A DNA stretch of 64,000 nt from Trametes villosa (Eukaryota; Basidiomycota; Agaricomycetes; Polyporales; Polyporaceae), in assembly GCA_002964805.2 (NCBI GenBank), contig PUDQ02000001.1:9386001-9450000 (forward strand), written 5' to 3'. The notes under the pieces are model-generated. The model did not search any database, was not told the origin of the DNA, and was given only the letters and a program-made list of their open reading frames with translations. Positions 24,601 to 35,200 of this stretch are shown here, piece after piece (the stretch's first letter is position 1; each line of letters starts with the position of its first letter). The translations under genes were made by a program, and so were the position numbers.

Positions 24601-24633
24601 GGATCGCCCCAGAACTTGTCGATTCTCACTGGG
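24601..24633 (-). repeat. Right terminal inverted repeat
   Basis: Begins GGATCGCCCC and ends GATTCTCACTGGG. All 33 bases are the exact reverse complement of 16209-16241. Confidence 0.92.
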
Positions 24634-24640
24634 CGTGAAC
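24634..24640. repeat. Target-site duplication, right (Plavaka-like element)
   Basis: CGTGAAC, identical to 16202-16208. Confidence 0.85.
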
Positions 24641-25689
24641 ACTCTTAAAGACCGAAGACTCCAACCCGGCCGAAGTGTAAGACGGAGGCTGCGTCCTTCG
24701 CGATGATGAGTCCGAGGCGAGCTTGATAAAGGTGCAGAGCAAAAAGAGCATCAGGACAGATACGGCGGGGAGAGCTTCTTGCCTACGTCACATTAGCCCT
24801 AGGCACCAGATTCGCGATAGAAAGGGAGCGTACGCAGGGGTGAACATCATTGGCAGAGATGTAGGTCGACGTTGACTTCCGTTGGGCGAAGAGTCAGGCA
24901 GCCTCTGTGCAAGGCTCACCCTGGCATAGGTTTTGGTAGAGACTCATGGTCGTTCCAGGGGCGCTGCAAGATCGTGATATCGGACGATGCCAGAAACAAG
25001 CAATACGGCCAACCGTCGATCCAAATGCTCCTGGCGCAGCCGGTGCGTCGTACAGGTCCTTCAGGACCACTACCATGATATGCGCGAAGTATCCCGCTGC
25101 CTGACACAAAGCATTGATCCAGAGAGAAAAGGTTGGGAGTACGTTCAACTCACATGTGCTCACGTCCGCGGCAGCGCTGGCGTGGGAGGGTGCTGAAGCG
25201 CACGAGAGCGTGCCGCAAGACACAAGAACAACATGGGCGGCGCTTTGCCGGAGAACCACGGTAGCTCGCGTCTTCACTGTATCGTCGTACTCAGTTGCTA
25301 TGAGCTTATGTTCAAGAACGTCCTGTACGCCGCGTATTATGTCTGTCTCGGCCACTGCGGCTTCATCGTGCAGCTACGCAGATCATATTCACGTTTTCTA
25401 TGCGCGAGCCTACATTTCTCCCTGGATGTAACGTCCTGCAGGGCTTGTTATCAGCATTAGGTCCCTAAATATCGATGAACAGGGGAGCTCACACTATGCG
25501 TGCGATGGCCGCAGTGAGAATCGTACCAGTGTGGACTGTCTTTCGAGTCGCATGTTCCGGTCGGGGGATTGCAAGGATTCCGAGAGGCTTGGGAAAATCA
25601 TACAAAAACCCCTAATGAGAAAGCAGCTGCAGTTGTTCAAGGCGTTGTATGAACTAGAACCTAGAATCTTGGCAAGCATTAGGTGCGTG
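24641..25689. other. Intergenic with one unassigned minus-strand open run
   Basis: Host sequence resuming after the Plavaka element. A minus-strand frame of 153 codons (24894-25355) has protein-like parts (QAAGYFAHIMVVVLKDLYDA) but no recognised family. No splice-supported gene is called. Confidence 0.3.
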
Positions 25690-25980
25690 GCGGCAAGACG
25701 AGAACGCGGCGGTAGACGCCCCCTGTCCCGTTTCGGTGGGCCGCGTAACGGAAAGGCTGCAGCGTTTTGTCACGCTGAATTGTATAGCGCGTCCCTCCAG
25801 TCTAACGTCCTGTGAAAAATCGTTCAAATGCTCTAAAGGTTCCGCTTATATACCCGCAAAAAAGCTTTTGGAGCGTCCCTTGAAGAGACTAAACCGTTCT
25901 AAAAGCATCACAGTGCGTAACACCTCGTAACATCACGCCAGCGTAGACGCCCACTCAGGACGCGCCTCACATGGCGCCCA
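25690..25980. repeat. Highly conserved non-coding block, copy 1
   Basis: Near-identical to 49120-49395 over about 240 bases, including gctgcagcgttttgtcacgc, gaattgtatagcgcgtccct, gcttatatacccgcaaaa and agcttttggagcgtccct. The match is much better than that of the surrounding sequence. The decamer gtagacgccc occurs at both ends of each copy. It contains TATATA. It could be a solo LTR, a small dispersed element or a conserved promoter; the sequence does not decide. Confidence 0.7.
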
Positions 25981-26602
25981 CAGCGCTCCGCGCACCTGTC
26001 CTGGTCTCGGCACCTGCTGCCACACGCGCACACGCCGTCTTGCGTCTTCTCGTCTGTGTCTCCACTTGACTTGGGTGCCCGTTCTCAATGCTTCTGGCTT
26101 TCACGCTCCTTTTACTTGGCACACCTCGGTGACGCGGTCGCCCGCCCCTGCAAGCACTGCCAGTCAGCTTGGAGGTGTTGCAGTGTCGCACCCTTCAGAC
26201 GAAGCCCCTCGGTTTCCCATGGTGGCGGCGCCAGGCCAGTCAATGAAATGGATCGAGAGGTATACGAAGCTTTCCCGCAAAGCAGAACAAAAAAGTCTCC
26301 AATCGACGTGGACATCGGCCAAGGTCCGTTCTCGAGCACGCGTCTACCTCCTGCGCTCCGTATTCTATGCTTCACACTCGCGATCTACCGCATCCGCCAC
26401 TAATCACTGACCACATGCCATAACAGCCATGCCTACCATCGTGGCCCACCTTTTGCGCACCCACTTTGTGCCGAAGAATAGTAGAGGCCTGGCGCAAAGG
26501 AAGACGCCAGTCGTCACGTTCTCGATCAGGACTTGCACGCAGAGGGTGACGTATGGGCCGCGCGTGCAACTTCGGCCCATCAGCTCAGTCGTTCCACGAC
26601 TC
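25981..26602. other. Host sequence up to the LTR element, paralogous to 49400-50090
   Basis: Moderate ordered similarity to the B-C interval: tctccacttg(a/g)ct(t/c)gggtg, tgcaagcact, gacgaagcccctcggtttcc against gagcagcgccctgggttccg, and finally cttcggcc(c/t)atcagctc. No gene is recognised. Confidence 0.45.
26598..26602. repeat. Target-site duplication, LTR element (left)
   Basis: GACTC directly before the first LTR. The same pentamer follows the second LTR at 30494-30498. Confidence 0.85.
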
Positions 26603-27332
26603 TGTTAGGGCCGTGCGGGCTTTAAGTCCGGAACCGGTCGGAGTTGACAGCTCCGAAGCGCGGGAAAGCGGAGCTCCGAACTCCGAAGGCGCGGGAAAGC
26701 GGACCTGGAGCTTCGGAGGTCGGACTTGTCGGACGTAGCGGAGCGGAGGTCCGAACGGAGGCCCACACAAGGGAGGACTTCAGCGAAGCTATTAGCAACG
26801 CCAGAGACCCTTGCCACTTGTCCTCAGATTTCGGAGGTGGACAGGTCCGATGTCCGGAGGTCCGACGCTGGAATGTCGGACTTACCGGACTAGGAAGGTC
26901 GGAGCTACCGGACGACGAGCAGAGGAAGCGGAGAGGAGTAGAACGAGTGTATAGATGAATGGGATGGTGTAACGAGTCAACGAGATATCCGAACTGAGTA
27001 GCTACAACATACCAGCTATGTATATATAGACTACAAGCTAATTGTTATGCCACAACAATAAGAGTGGACTAATAAGGAAGGTAAAAGCGGAATAGAGTCG
27101 GAAGTCGGGGAAGACAATAAGGCTATTGTTCTAATCGGAATAGAAGCGGAAAAGCGGAGTAAGTAAGTCCAAAACGTCGGACAAGCGGAGTTAAGTCCGA
27201 TAAGTGCGGAGTAAGCGGAGTTAAGTCCGATAAGAGCGGACTTAGCGGACCAAAAGCGGAGTAAAAGCGGAGTAAAAGCGGACCAAAGCGGAGTTGAGTC
27301 CGCAGGTGTCGGAGGTCGCACGGGGCGTAACA
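26603..27332 (-). repeat. LTR (3' LTR in element orientation)
   Basis: 730 bp. On the minus strand it starts TGTTACGCCCCGTGCGACC and ends GGCCCTAACA. It matches 29764-30493 except at 26632 (A against G) and 26791 (A against G). Confidence 0.92.
27021..27028. promoter_or_regulatory. TATA-like element in LTR
   Basis: TATATATA within tatgtatatatagac. The motif is palindromic, so it could serve the minus-strand element promoter. The same sequence is at 30182-30189 in the other LTR, which would be the active copy. Confidence 0.35.
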
Positions 27333-27345
27333 GTGCCCTCCCACT
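27333..27345 (-). promoter_or_regulatory. Polypurine tract
   Basis: On the minus strand AGTGGGAGGGCA lies directly before the TGTTAC of the 3' LTR, the expected place and composition for the plus-strand primer of reverse transcription. Confidence 0.65.
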
Positions 27346-28548
27346 AGGCCCGAACCCCTGAGGGCCTTGAGAGCGACTAGAGGTCGGGGTGGGAGTCCGA
27401 AGGCGGAGGTGAAGGCGTTGAGAGGGAATAGAAGGAAGGGTAAGTAAAAGTATAAGAAAATGGAAAAAAACGGAGTAGTGAAGTCCGGGGGTCAAAAACG
27501 CGGAGTTGTAGGAGGCGAAAAATGCGGAGGTCGGACATAAGGGTCCGGAGTGCGGACCAGGAGGGTGCGGGGTCGGAGTTGGGGGTTGTAGGAGGCGAAA
27601 AATGCGGAGGTCGGACATAAGGGTCCGGAGTGCGGACCAGGAGGGTGCGGGGTCGGAGTTGGGGGTGTAGGAAGGGAGTACGGAGGTGGGCGGCTGGAGT
27701 AGGGAGCAACGACTGGCCAAAACGCGTCAAAGCGGAGTTGTCGGAGTTGCGCGACTGCCGGAGTCGCCGAGGTCCGAAAAATTGCGGAGTTGCGTCGGAG
27801 GTCGGAGCAGAGCGGAGGTGCACAGCTGCTCTCCCCCTCCTAGGCCAGTCGGAGCGGACAGAACTCTAGTTCACCCCGGAGTTGAACCGGAGTAAACCGC
27901 GAGTGGAGGCGGCCAGAAAGGCGCCAATAGCGGAGGAAATGGGGGGATGTCGGAGGGTCAGAGGTCCGGGGCTCATCCAGTGGTGCAGTACCCATGGAGA
28001 GGAGGTCCGGAGGTCCGAAAACCGGAGTTGTCGGAGGTCAGAAAGGCGCCAAAGCGGAGTACGGGGCCACCGGGGATGCGGGTCTGGGTGAAGTTGCAGC
28101 GCTCGCTCGGCCAATCAACAGATTGTAAGGTGAGGAGGCTTGCGGTACCCTAGGCGTGGCATAGACGGGGGTCGAGCGGAGGTGACGGGCCACCGTCGGA
28201 GTTGACGGGGGTGCTGTCGGAGTATTCTCATCCAAAGGAGAGAATCGGAGGTGGCCTCAGAAACAGCCAAAACGCGGACTTGTCGGAGTTGACGGTGGCG
28301 TATCGGAGTTGTAGGCCGGAGTTGAGGTCCGAAAAATATGAAAATAAGTGTGGGGGTGCGGAGATGGCTGAAGGAGGTGTGTGTAAAGTTTCGGGGGAAT
28401 CGGCGGAGAGCGGGGGTCGGAATCGCGGTCGGAGTGCGGAGATGTTGGAGGTGAGGGAAAAAATGAAGTCCGTGCGGGAATGGAAATCCTGCCATCGCAA
28501 GGGGTCGGAGCACGGGAACTCCGCCGGGGCAGGGTAGCGGAGGTCGGA
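27346..28548. other. Internal region of the LTR element without pol
   Basis: About 1.2 kb between the Gag stop and the polypurine tract. It is dense in CGGAG/TCCGA repeats. Open frames occur in several frames because of the repeat composition, but none shows reverse transcriptase, integrase or protease motifs. Probably non-coding filler of a non-autonomous element. Confidence 0.55.
27506..27665. repeat. 80-bp tandem duplication
   Basis: Two consecutive copies, 27506-27585 and 27586-27665, each starting ttgtaggaggcgaaaaatgc and ending cggagttggggg. They appear identical. They lie in the non-coding interior of the LTR element and look like a very recent duplication. Confidence 0.9.
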
Positions 28549-29736
28549 CTAGACCTCCACGTCCGATTCCAGGTCCTCCGGGGCTTCAGGGAGCGGACTA
28601 GAGGGCTCCTCGCGAGCCTCCTCGACCGCCGTGTCCAAAACCGCAAAATCCGGAGTTGCAGGCCGGGTTTTCGGAGTTTTGGCCTCCTCGAGCTCCGAAT
28701 TCCGCCAGAGCGGAGTAGACGTGTCGGAGTTCGGAGTACGGGGGTCGGAGTGGTCGGACATGGTGTCCAGGAGGTCCTCGGAGTTGTTCTCAGTGTCGGA
28801 GTTGTCGTCGGAGGTGGTCGGAGTTGGCGAAGCGGACGTGCAGAGTTGCTCGGACTTGCGCTCCCAGTGGCGCTTGTTGAGCGACTGTGCAAGGGTGCGG
28901 AGGGTGTAGAGGGAGTCGGGCTTGCCGATGCGGGAGATGTGGTCCTTGAGGCGGTCCGGGAGGCCACGATAGAACTGGTAGCGGAGAGCGGAGGTGCCCC
29001 ACCGGGCCTGAGTGGCCAGCCGGTTGAACTCCGTGATGTATGTCCCAATCTGGTCCGAGTCGGACATCTGTAGTGCCTCTAGGTCACGCTCAGCGTCACC
29101 CGTCACATCATGAGGTCCGAAGTTGGTCCGGAGCTCCTCCAGGAAGACTCCGAAGTCCGAAAGGAAGAGGGGTGGCTCCTCGGAGTAGCCCTCGAGGAGG
29201 TAGGGCTCGAACCACAGCAAAGCGGTCCCCTTGAGGTACGAGAGCGCGTACGTGACCTTCTTCTCGTCGGAGTTGAAGGTCTCCGGTCGGGCCTTGAAGA
29301 CCAGCTCCAGCTGCGTGAGAAAAAGTCGGAGTTCGTCGGAGTTGGAACCGTCGAACTGGTCAGGCTCGCGGACATTGTTGCGCTCGGAGGAGGGTGCGGA
29401 GATGCGCGATAGGACCTGGGAGAGGAGCGCGATAGCTCCGGCAAGGTCCTGGGCTTGGTCCGAAGGGGCGGAGGGAGCGTGGGAAAACTGCGGAGGTGCG
29501 GAGGAGCGGAGTTGCGGAGCGGAGTTGATCGGAGGTGCGGACCAAAGCGTCGGAGGTGCGGAGTTGCCAAAGAAGGGGTTGGAGGTGCCAAAAAGGATGC
29601 TGGAGTTGCGGGGAGGTGATGGGACTTGTCTGAAGGGGTTGGGGGAACGTGTCGGAGAAGGATGGGTGGGTGCGGAGGTGTTGCGGGGCTTCCTGGCGGA
29701 GAAACCCCTGAAGACGTCATCGGAATGGGCAGCCAT
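28549..29736 (-). CDS. Retrotransposon Gag
   Basis: A 395-residue frame from the ATG at 29736 (MAAHSDDVFRGFSARKP) to the stop at 28549. The frame is open further upstream into the LTR, but this ATG is the first inside the element and gives the expected Gag start. Residues 1-120 are Pro/Ser/Asn-rich. The capsid-like Gag core spans about 122-285: VREPDQFDGSNSDELRLFL, TYALSYLKGTALLWFEPYL, FLEELRTNFGPHDVTGDAE, TYITEFNRLATQARWG and LRYQFYRGLPDRLKDHISRI, a set characteristic of fungal Ty3/gypsy Gag. The tail is acidic and has no CCHC zinc knuckle, which full-length relatives usually carry. The protein would form the particle shell. There are no internal stops. Confidence 0.9.
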   Translation of the reverse strand: MAAHSDDVFRGFSARKPRNTSAPTHPSPTRSPNPFRQVPSPPRNSSILFGTSNPFFGNSAPPTLWSAPPINSAPQLRSSAPPQFSHAPSAPSDQAQDLAGAIALLSQVLSRISAPSSERNNVREPDQFDGSNSDELRLFLTQLELVFKARPETFNSDEKKVTYALSYLKGTALLWFEPYLLEGYSEEPPLFLSDFGVFLEELRTNFGPHDVTGDAERDLEALQMSDSDQIGTYITEFNRLATQARWGTSALRYQFYRGLPDRLKDHISRIGKPDSLYTLRTLAQSLNKRHWERKSEQLCTSASPTPTTSDDNSDTENNSEDLLDTMSDHSDPRTPNSDTSTPLWRNSELEEAKTPKTRPATPDFAVLDTAVEEAREEPSSPLPEAPEDLESDVEV

Positions 29737-29763
29737 GGAGGGTCTCGAGGAGTTCGGATATAC

Positions 29764-30493
29764 TGTTAGGGCCGTGCGGGCTTTAAGTCCGGGACCGGTC
29801 GGAGTTGACAGCTCCGAAGCGCGGGAAAGCGGAGCTCCGAACTCCGAAGGCGCGGGAAAGCGGACCTGGAGCTTCGGAGGTCGGACTTGTCGGACGTAGC
29901 GGAGCGGAGGTCCGAACGGAGGCCCACACAAGGGAGGACTTCAGCGAAGCTGTTAGCAACGCCAGAGACCCTTGCCACTTGTCCTCAGATTTCGGAGGTG
30001 GACAGGTCCGATGTCCGGAGGTCCGACGCTGGAATGTCGGACTTACCGGACTAGGAAGGTCGGAGCTACCGGACGACGAGCAGAGGAAGCGGAGAGGAGT
30101 AGAACGAGTGTATAGATGAATGGGATGGTGTAACGAGTCAACGAGATATCCGAACTGAGTAGCTACAACATACCAGCTATGTATATATAGACTACAAGCT
30201 AATTGTTATGCCACAACAATAAGAGTGGACTAATAAGGAAGGTAAAAGCGGAATAGAGTCGGAAGTCGGGGAAGACAATAAGGCTATTGTTCTAATCGGA
30301 ATAGAAGCGGAAAAGCGGAGTAAGTAAGTCCAAAACGTCGGACAAGCGGAGTTAAGTCCGATAAGTGCGGAGTAAGCGGAGTTAAGTCCGATAAGAGCGG
30401 ACTTAGCGGACCAAAAGCGGAGTAAAAGCGGAGTAAAAGCGGACCAAAGCGGAGTTGAGTCCGCAGGTGTCGGAGGTCGCACGGGGCGTAACA
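29764..30493 (-). repeat. LTR (5' LTR in element orientation)
   Basis: 730 bp with the same ends as the other LTR and two visible substitutions (29793, 29952). It would carry the active promoter for the minus-strand transcript. The primer-binding site should lie just below 29764 (minus strand GTATATCCGAACTCCTC), but I could not match it to a tRNA. Confidence 0.92.
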
Positions 30494-30498
30494 GACTC
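30494..30498. repeat. Target-site duplication, LTR element (right)
   Basis: GACTC, identical to 26598-26602. Confidence 0.85.
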
Positions 30499-31604
30499 GC
30501 TGAGCGACCGTCATACACATACGCCCAGTGGCGCCTCCGGTGCGTAATTTGCGATATAATGCTGCTGTGATCTACGCGCGCGATAGCCTGACCAGAAGAC
30601 CTCACACTAGTGCCAACTGTAGCCTTTACCGAACGAAGCAGTCGCCGCTCCCCGGATACCTAACAGCCCACCATGTTGGTTACTGCGTTCGGATTGGTGA
30701 GTGCACAGGATGTAGTGGCTCGCGTATGCTGACGACATTCGAGCTCGTCGTGGTTGCGCTGTCCGCCCAGAACGGTGACCTAGCGGACGCAGTTCCCAGG
30801 GAGGTCTTGATAGAAGCTAATCTCTACGTTACGGCGAGAGTGCAGCTCACGCGTAGGGTAGGATTGCGAAGAGCCGCAAATTACACAGTATCATGTTTGT
30901 CGTAAGTCAATCGATCTCTTCATCCTAACTATATGCGCATTCGGGTCGCTGAGAGTTGAAATGCCCGCATTGGGACTGAAGACCTCGCGATTGCGTCCGC
31001 AGAGTCCGTACAGGTTCTTCAGGCGCGCAATTAAATCATGCATCTCATTAAGTACGAATCTGGCTAATACATCTGCGTAGAAATCGATTGACTGGGTTGC
31101 GATATCGGGCTCGTTCTGGTGATACATGATGTCGCTCTTGAGACACCAAACGTACAGGCTAGGTACGGCAGTCCCACTGTGAGCACTTTCACTGATCATC
31201 TGCGAATAGCGCAGCCCGCTCAGGCCTCAGGACCTGGGCTCTTGATTAAGACGCGAGCGCGCAGCGGGCGATGGTAAGCGCACGCACAACAAGACGCATA
31301 CGCATCCATTGGCTCTGTCGTACGGCATCTCTCGGGAAGACAGGGACACGCACATCGATACTATTTGGAGTGCACTACAACGCGCCAAGGCGACCCACTG
31401 CGTCGTGACCTCACAAAGCTTGCCGACTACGAATCAAATGTCTGTTCGCTGTCTTCGTTAATTAATAGGGTTTTCCAGAACTGCGGACGCAATCTACGCT
31501 GTTCGATTGCGCACTCCGGCACAACCAACACCTCTCTCAATTGATCGGCAGGTGCAAAGTGAGAGCACGCGGAAGGCAGTTGCAAATTCAGCGCTGTTGC
31601 GCGT
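30499..31604. other. Intergenic, unassigned
   Basis: Host sequence after the LTR element. A minus-strand open run of 102 codons (30891-31199) contains a protein-like helix (FYADVLARFVLNEMHDLIAR) without a known family. No gene is called. Confidence 0.3.
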
Positions 31605-32205
31605 GAGATGAGACTTCGAAGAGTCACTCACCGACACGCATAGCGTTCAATTACGCGCAGGTGAACAATCACAGTACCCCGAATCTCTAATGAAATGTCA
31701 AAACCTTGTGTAGATGAAGTGAGTTGCGGAAATCCGGGTGCCAGGGATTGCTTCATATCGGGACGGATCCCGGTACGGTAGTGGTGTAGTAGCCCAGCTG
31801 CTGCACCTAGAGTTCATCTCCGATATTTCTACCCTTCGAAATTTTCTATTCAAGAGCACACGGAGTGGTTCTTCGGCGATTCCCTGATCAGACCGCGCAC
31901 CATGGGCTGTTCCGCTTCGGCGCTGACTTGAAGCGCACGCCCCATGCTCCTGAGGCATCAAGCGCGCCGCATCACCTTCGAAAGATCTCTGAGGCTGTTG
32001 CCTCGCACTCTTGCCCTCGCTCAAACTCCTAGCCACCCTCAAGAGTCCCTTACTCGAGTTTTGCCTCAGTATCATACAGCTTGAACGACCAGCCTCCGGA
32101 GCAGCGCGTCTCCTTACTGTGGTGCCGGTACGCATAGCGTTACTTCGAGCTGAATCTCACTGACTAATGTCGACTTGCGGATCCCAGAATCCCAGACGCT
32201 AACTG
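31605..32205 (+). promoter_or_regulatory. Conserved 5' flank of HET B
   Basis: Aligns with 53560-54176 upstream of HET C. Landmarks are gatgagacttcga(a/c)gagtcact, ctcttgccctcgct/cccttgccctcgct, tagccacc, and a final gcgtctcc(t/g)ta block about 90 bases before the ATG. Shared sequence this far upstream points to a duplication that included the promoter. It should contain the HET promoter; no TATA box is evident. Confidence 0.5.
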
Positions 32206-35200
32206 ATGTGGCTTTTACACACGACGACGTACGATTTGAAGGAGTTCTCCGCCGCACCCGCCTCTTATGCGATCCTATCGCATCGCTGGGAGGATCACGA
32301 GGTGAACTTCGCTGATCTTCAGGAGCGGAGCTGGCTACCGATGTGGGCGAGAATGGTGTGGAGGCCGAAGGGGACTAAAGAAGCATCGTGGAGGAAGATC
32401 CAGAGCGCATGTGAGCTGGCGAGGAGCGCGGACTACGAATGGATCTGGTTAGACATGTGCTGCATCGACAAGACGAGCAGTGCAGAGCTCCAAGAGGCCC
32501 TCAACTCCATGTTCGCCCTCTACCGCGACGCGAACATCTGTTTTGCGTACCTCAAAGACGTACATGCAGGAGGAAAAGATCCGAAGACTGAGGGCTCCGA
32601 GTTTCGGGCCAGTGTCTGGTTCACTCGCGGCTGGACGCTGCAGGAGCTCATCGCACCGGCGGCGTCGCGCCTAGTCTTTCTCTACGCAGATTGGACCCGC
32701 ATCGGCACTCGGACGGAGCTGGCCCCTACAATCTCGGAGATCACTAGCATCGACCGCAAACTTCTCGAGATGAACCCGAAAGGCTTGGAACGGCTCGATT
32801 TCTCTCGATGGAGCGTTGCAGCACGCATGTCTTGGGCTAGTAATCGGGAGACAACTCGGCCAGAAGATAAAGCCTACTCCCTCGCTGGTCTGTTCGACGT
32901 CAGCATGCCCGTGATATATGGCGAGGGCGGGGAAAAGGCGTTCTGGCGGCTTCAGCTGGAGATCATCGGACAGTCTCCGGACCAGAGCATCTTCGCGTGG
33001 CGCTCACATGTCACATTGCGACATCTTCCTCCTTCGTGCACCTCGACGAGTCCACTCGGGGGGCACAACTTCGGGGCTTACACTGACGACTGGGGCTTGC
33101 TCGCATCAAGTACCAGCGACTTCCGCGGCTGCTCAGAGGTCATCACCGCTCCCATCCACAATCTAACGACGGCCCTCGGGTTGCAGCCCCTCACCGAGCC
33201 CCACTTTTCCTGCACCAACCATGGCATACGCATACAGCTTCCCCTCCGGCTCACGAGGCATCCCAACATCTTCTTGGGTGCGTTAGCGTGTCAGGACAGC
33301 TCGTCGCGCAACTGGCAGGCACTGGCGTTACGACAGGTCGACGGGGGGCAGACATACGTGCGCATCGAGTGTCCCGACAGCGGCATTGAACAGTCTCGAG
33401 TCATTGAGCTCGCGCAATACATATCCGAGGGCCCCCTCCTTTCCTCGCTTCCGGGTCCTCATATGTGGAAGGTCCAGACCATCTACATCCGCTGGCAAGC
33501 TACGGAAGATGTTTCTAACATGCATTTGGGTGCGTATGCCTATCACGCCGTCGAATATGCCTCCGAGTGTGATAACTGATACTGTGCCAGGATACGACTC
33601 ATCTCGACTGATACGTGACGCACGTGCGGCTGCAAACAAGATCGAAGGACTCGCTACACCCCAGTGCCTGCATGAAGAACGGATTGACGAATGTGTAGTG
33701 GATGACCTACACCAAACGGTGTCTGCGGTATTGAACGTGTTCGTAGACAACTGGCCAATCTACTCGCGTAAGGAGGCATCGCTCTGTGACCACGCATTAG
33801 GCTAAGCTTATAAACAGACCTCCGTTCGGCGTACGAGATAACACAGAACGCAAAATCTGTAGAGCAGCCTTGTCTGCATCGGCCGGCCATGTATTTGCGA
33901 GTGGCACAGGCATGGCTGATATGCAGTTTCATCCGGTGCGTCTGGACATGAGAATCCCGAGCCTTGCGTTTTACCTAACAACCAATTTAGTACAACGCTC
34001 AGACTGCAAGACGAAGCAAAGCCTAGACGACTCAATCATAGCGAACCGGAAAAACGGGCTGGTGAGTGAGGGATACGAACACCGTCCTCCTTTCATCTTA
34101 CGCCCAGTTTGTCATGAATCTAGTGACACCTCATCAAGTCGAGATCATTATCATGAAGCTAGGAAACGTAATAGAAGTTTGCACTCTGGAAACACGGGAA
34201 GGTATGTCTGCTTCGTGTGCTCTGATCTAGAAATGTCTGACGGATCGGAACTCACAAGGCTACGCTGCGAGATTACAAGGATGGGAGGTACTAGTGACAT
34301 GACAACATACGCCCGTCTAAATCAGTACTGATTCCGACCTCTCCTAGGGTACACTGCGCCAGTGTGAAAGTGAATTGGAAGAACTAGGGGAGGGCATATC
34401 CACTCTAATTGTGGACGAGGGCAGTATGGATCAAGGCAGAAAGCTGCAAAGCTGCAACATCGCAAGCAACTTTGTCTCCATGGCGCGGTCGTCTCTTTCT
34501 GGGGACAGTGCGAGCCTTGGGAGTAGCACCGGGGCACCTTCTGGCTCAATGAAGCTCACGGAACTGGCCACTGCAGCCTTGATAGCCACAAAGGTGGACG
34601 GAGTCGAGCCCAACTGCCGGGATAGTCTAGGCGCAAGCCTCGGCACTGCACAGTATATCCCACTAGAACGGGTCTTGCAGAAAAACTGGACTGCGTTCGA
34701 GTTTAGAGTCTACCACGCGCCGAAAATCGGGAGAAAACATTATCAAGACCCGACCACTTTGGTACACGGGCGGAAAGGTTTGAGTCATGTCCATGCCAGC
34801 CAGTGGGAGCGAGTAGTAAATTCGGTAAAAAGCCGTACTTCCATGCTCTCTGATTCTATTTTGACACGCCGACTGTAGGACATAGGGAGTATTTGGAAGG
34901 AAATGGTGCGCTGTCCGTGTCTGGAGTCACGGAATGCAAACCGATATCTCAATAATCATAGGGTTGGGGCTCCTCCATCGACGGCCATACTTTTGCGCTC
35001 TGCGTTTACAAGTAGGTGAGACCGTACCTCCGCCTAATTTTACACTAATGCACGGCATACAGCTACTTCGTTCATCTGGAGTCTTGGGGTGGTACGGAAC
35101 AGCCACAAGCAGGCACAGCAGCCCCCCTACCGCCACACTCGGATCGCATTTCTCCCACCGCCAAGACCAATATTTGCCAGACAGCATCTCCGGCCGACCA

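Larger units (their letters stand above)
16209..24633 (+). mobile_element. Plavaka-like DNA transposon, complete, with two accessory genes
   Basis: An 8425-bp element bounded by perfect 33-bp inverted repeats (16209-16241 and 24601-24633) and a perfect 7-bp target duplication. It carries three genes: a four-exon transposase on +, a small gene on -, and a divergent multi-exon gene on +. All splice models keep frame and no disabling mutation was found, so the copy looks recently mobile. The transposase belongs to the Plavaka group of fungal Tnp2/EnSpm-related enzymes, judged from conserved strings such as SIDGAQLY, FLFPGLHHL and TADGPGMA. Low-complexity CG/GA arrays lie downstream of the transposase and near the right end. 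Short GATACATGSGG repeats cluster before the right terminus. Confidence 0.88.
26603..30493 (-). mobile_element. Gag-only LTR retrotransposon (Ty3/gypsy-type), complete
   Basis: A 3891-bp element with 730-bp LTRs at both ends, TGTTA..TAACA termini and a GACTC target duplication. The internal part (27333-29763, 2431 bp) encodes one Gag on the minus strand and no protease, reverse transcriptase, RNase H or integrase, so it must depend on a helper element. The LTRs differ at two visible positions, which implies a recent insertion. The paralogous site near 50080 in the next unit lacks the element. CGGAG/TCCGA motifs fill the LTRs and most of the interior. Confidence 0.92.

Noticed and set aside
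16209..24633. KDZ transposon or TET/JBP cargo
   Set aside because: The transposase lacks KDZ-type signatures and carries Plavaka-type strings. Neither accessory protein shows a TET/JBP oxygenase motif.
29231..29899. Long plus-strand open frame of 222 codons across the Gag region
   Set aside because: It is the antisense shadow of Gag, kept open by the repetitive CGGAG composition. The minus frame carries the recognisable Gag motifs.
28549..29931. Gag start extended into the LTR (460 codons)
   Set aside because: The extra 65 codons are LTR sequence upstream of the first internal ATG. The same frame exists in the other LTR without Gag.
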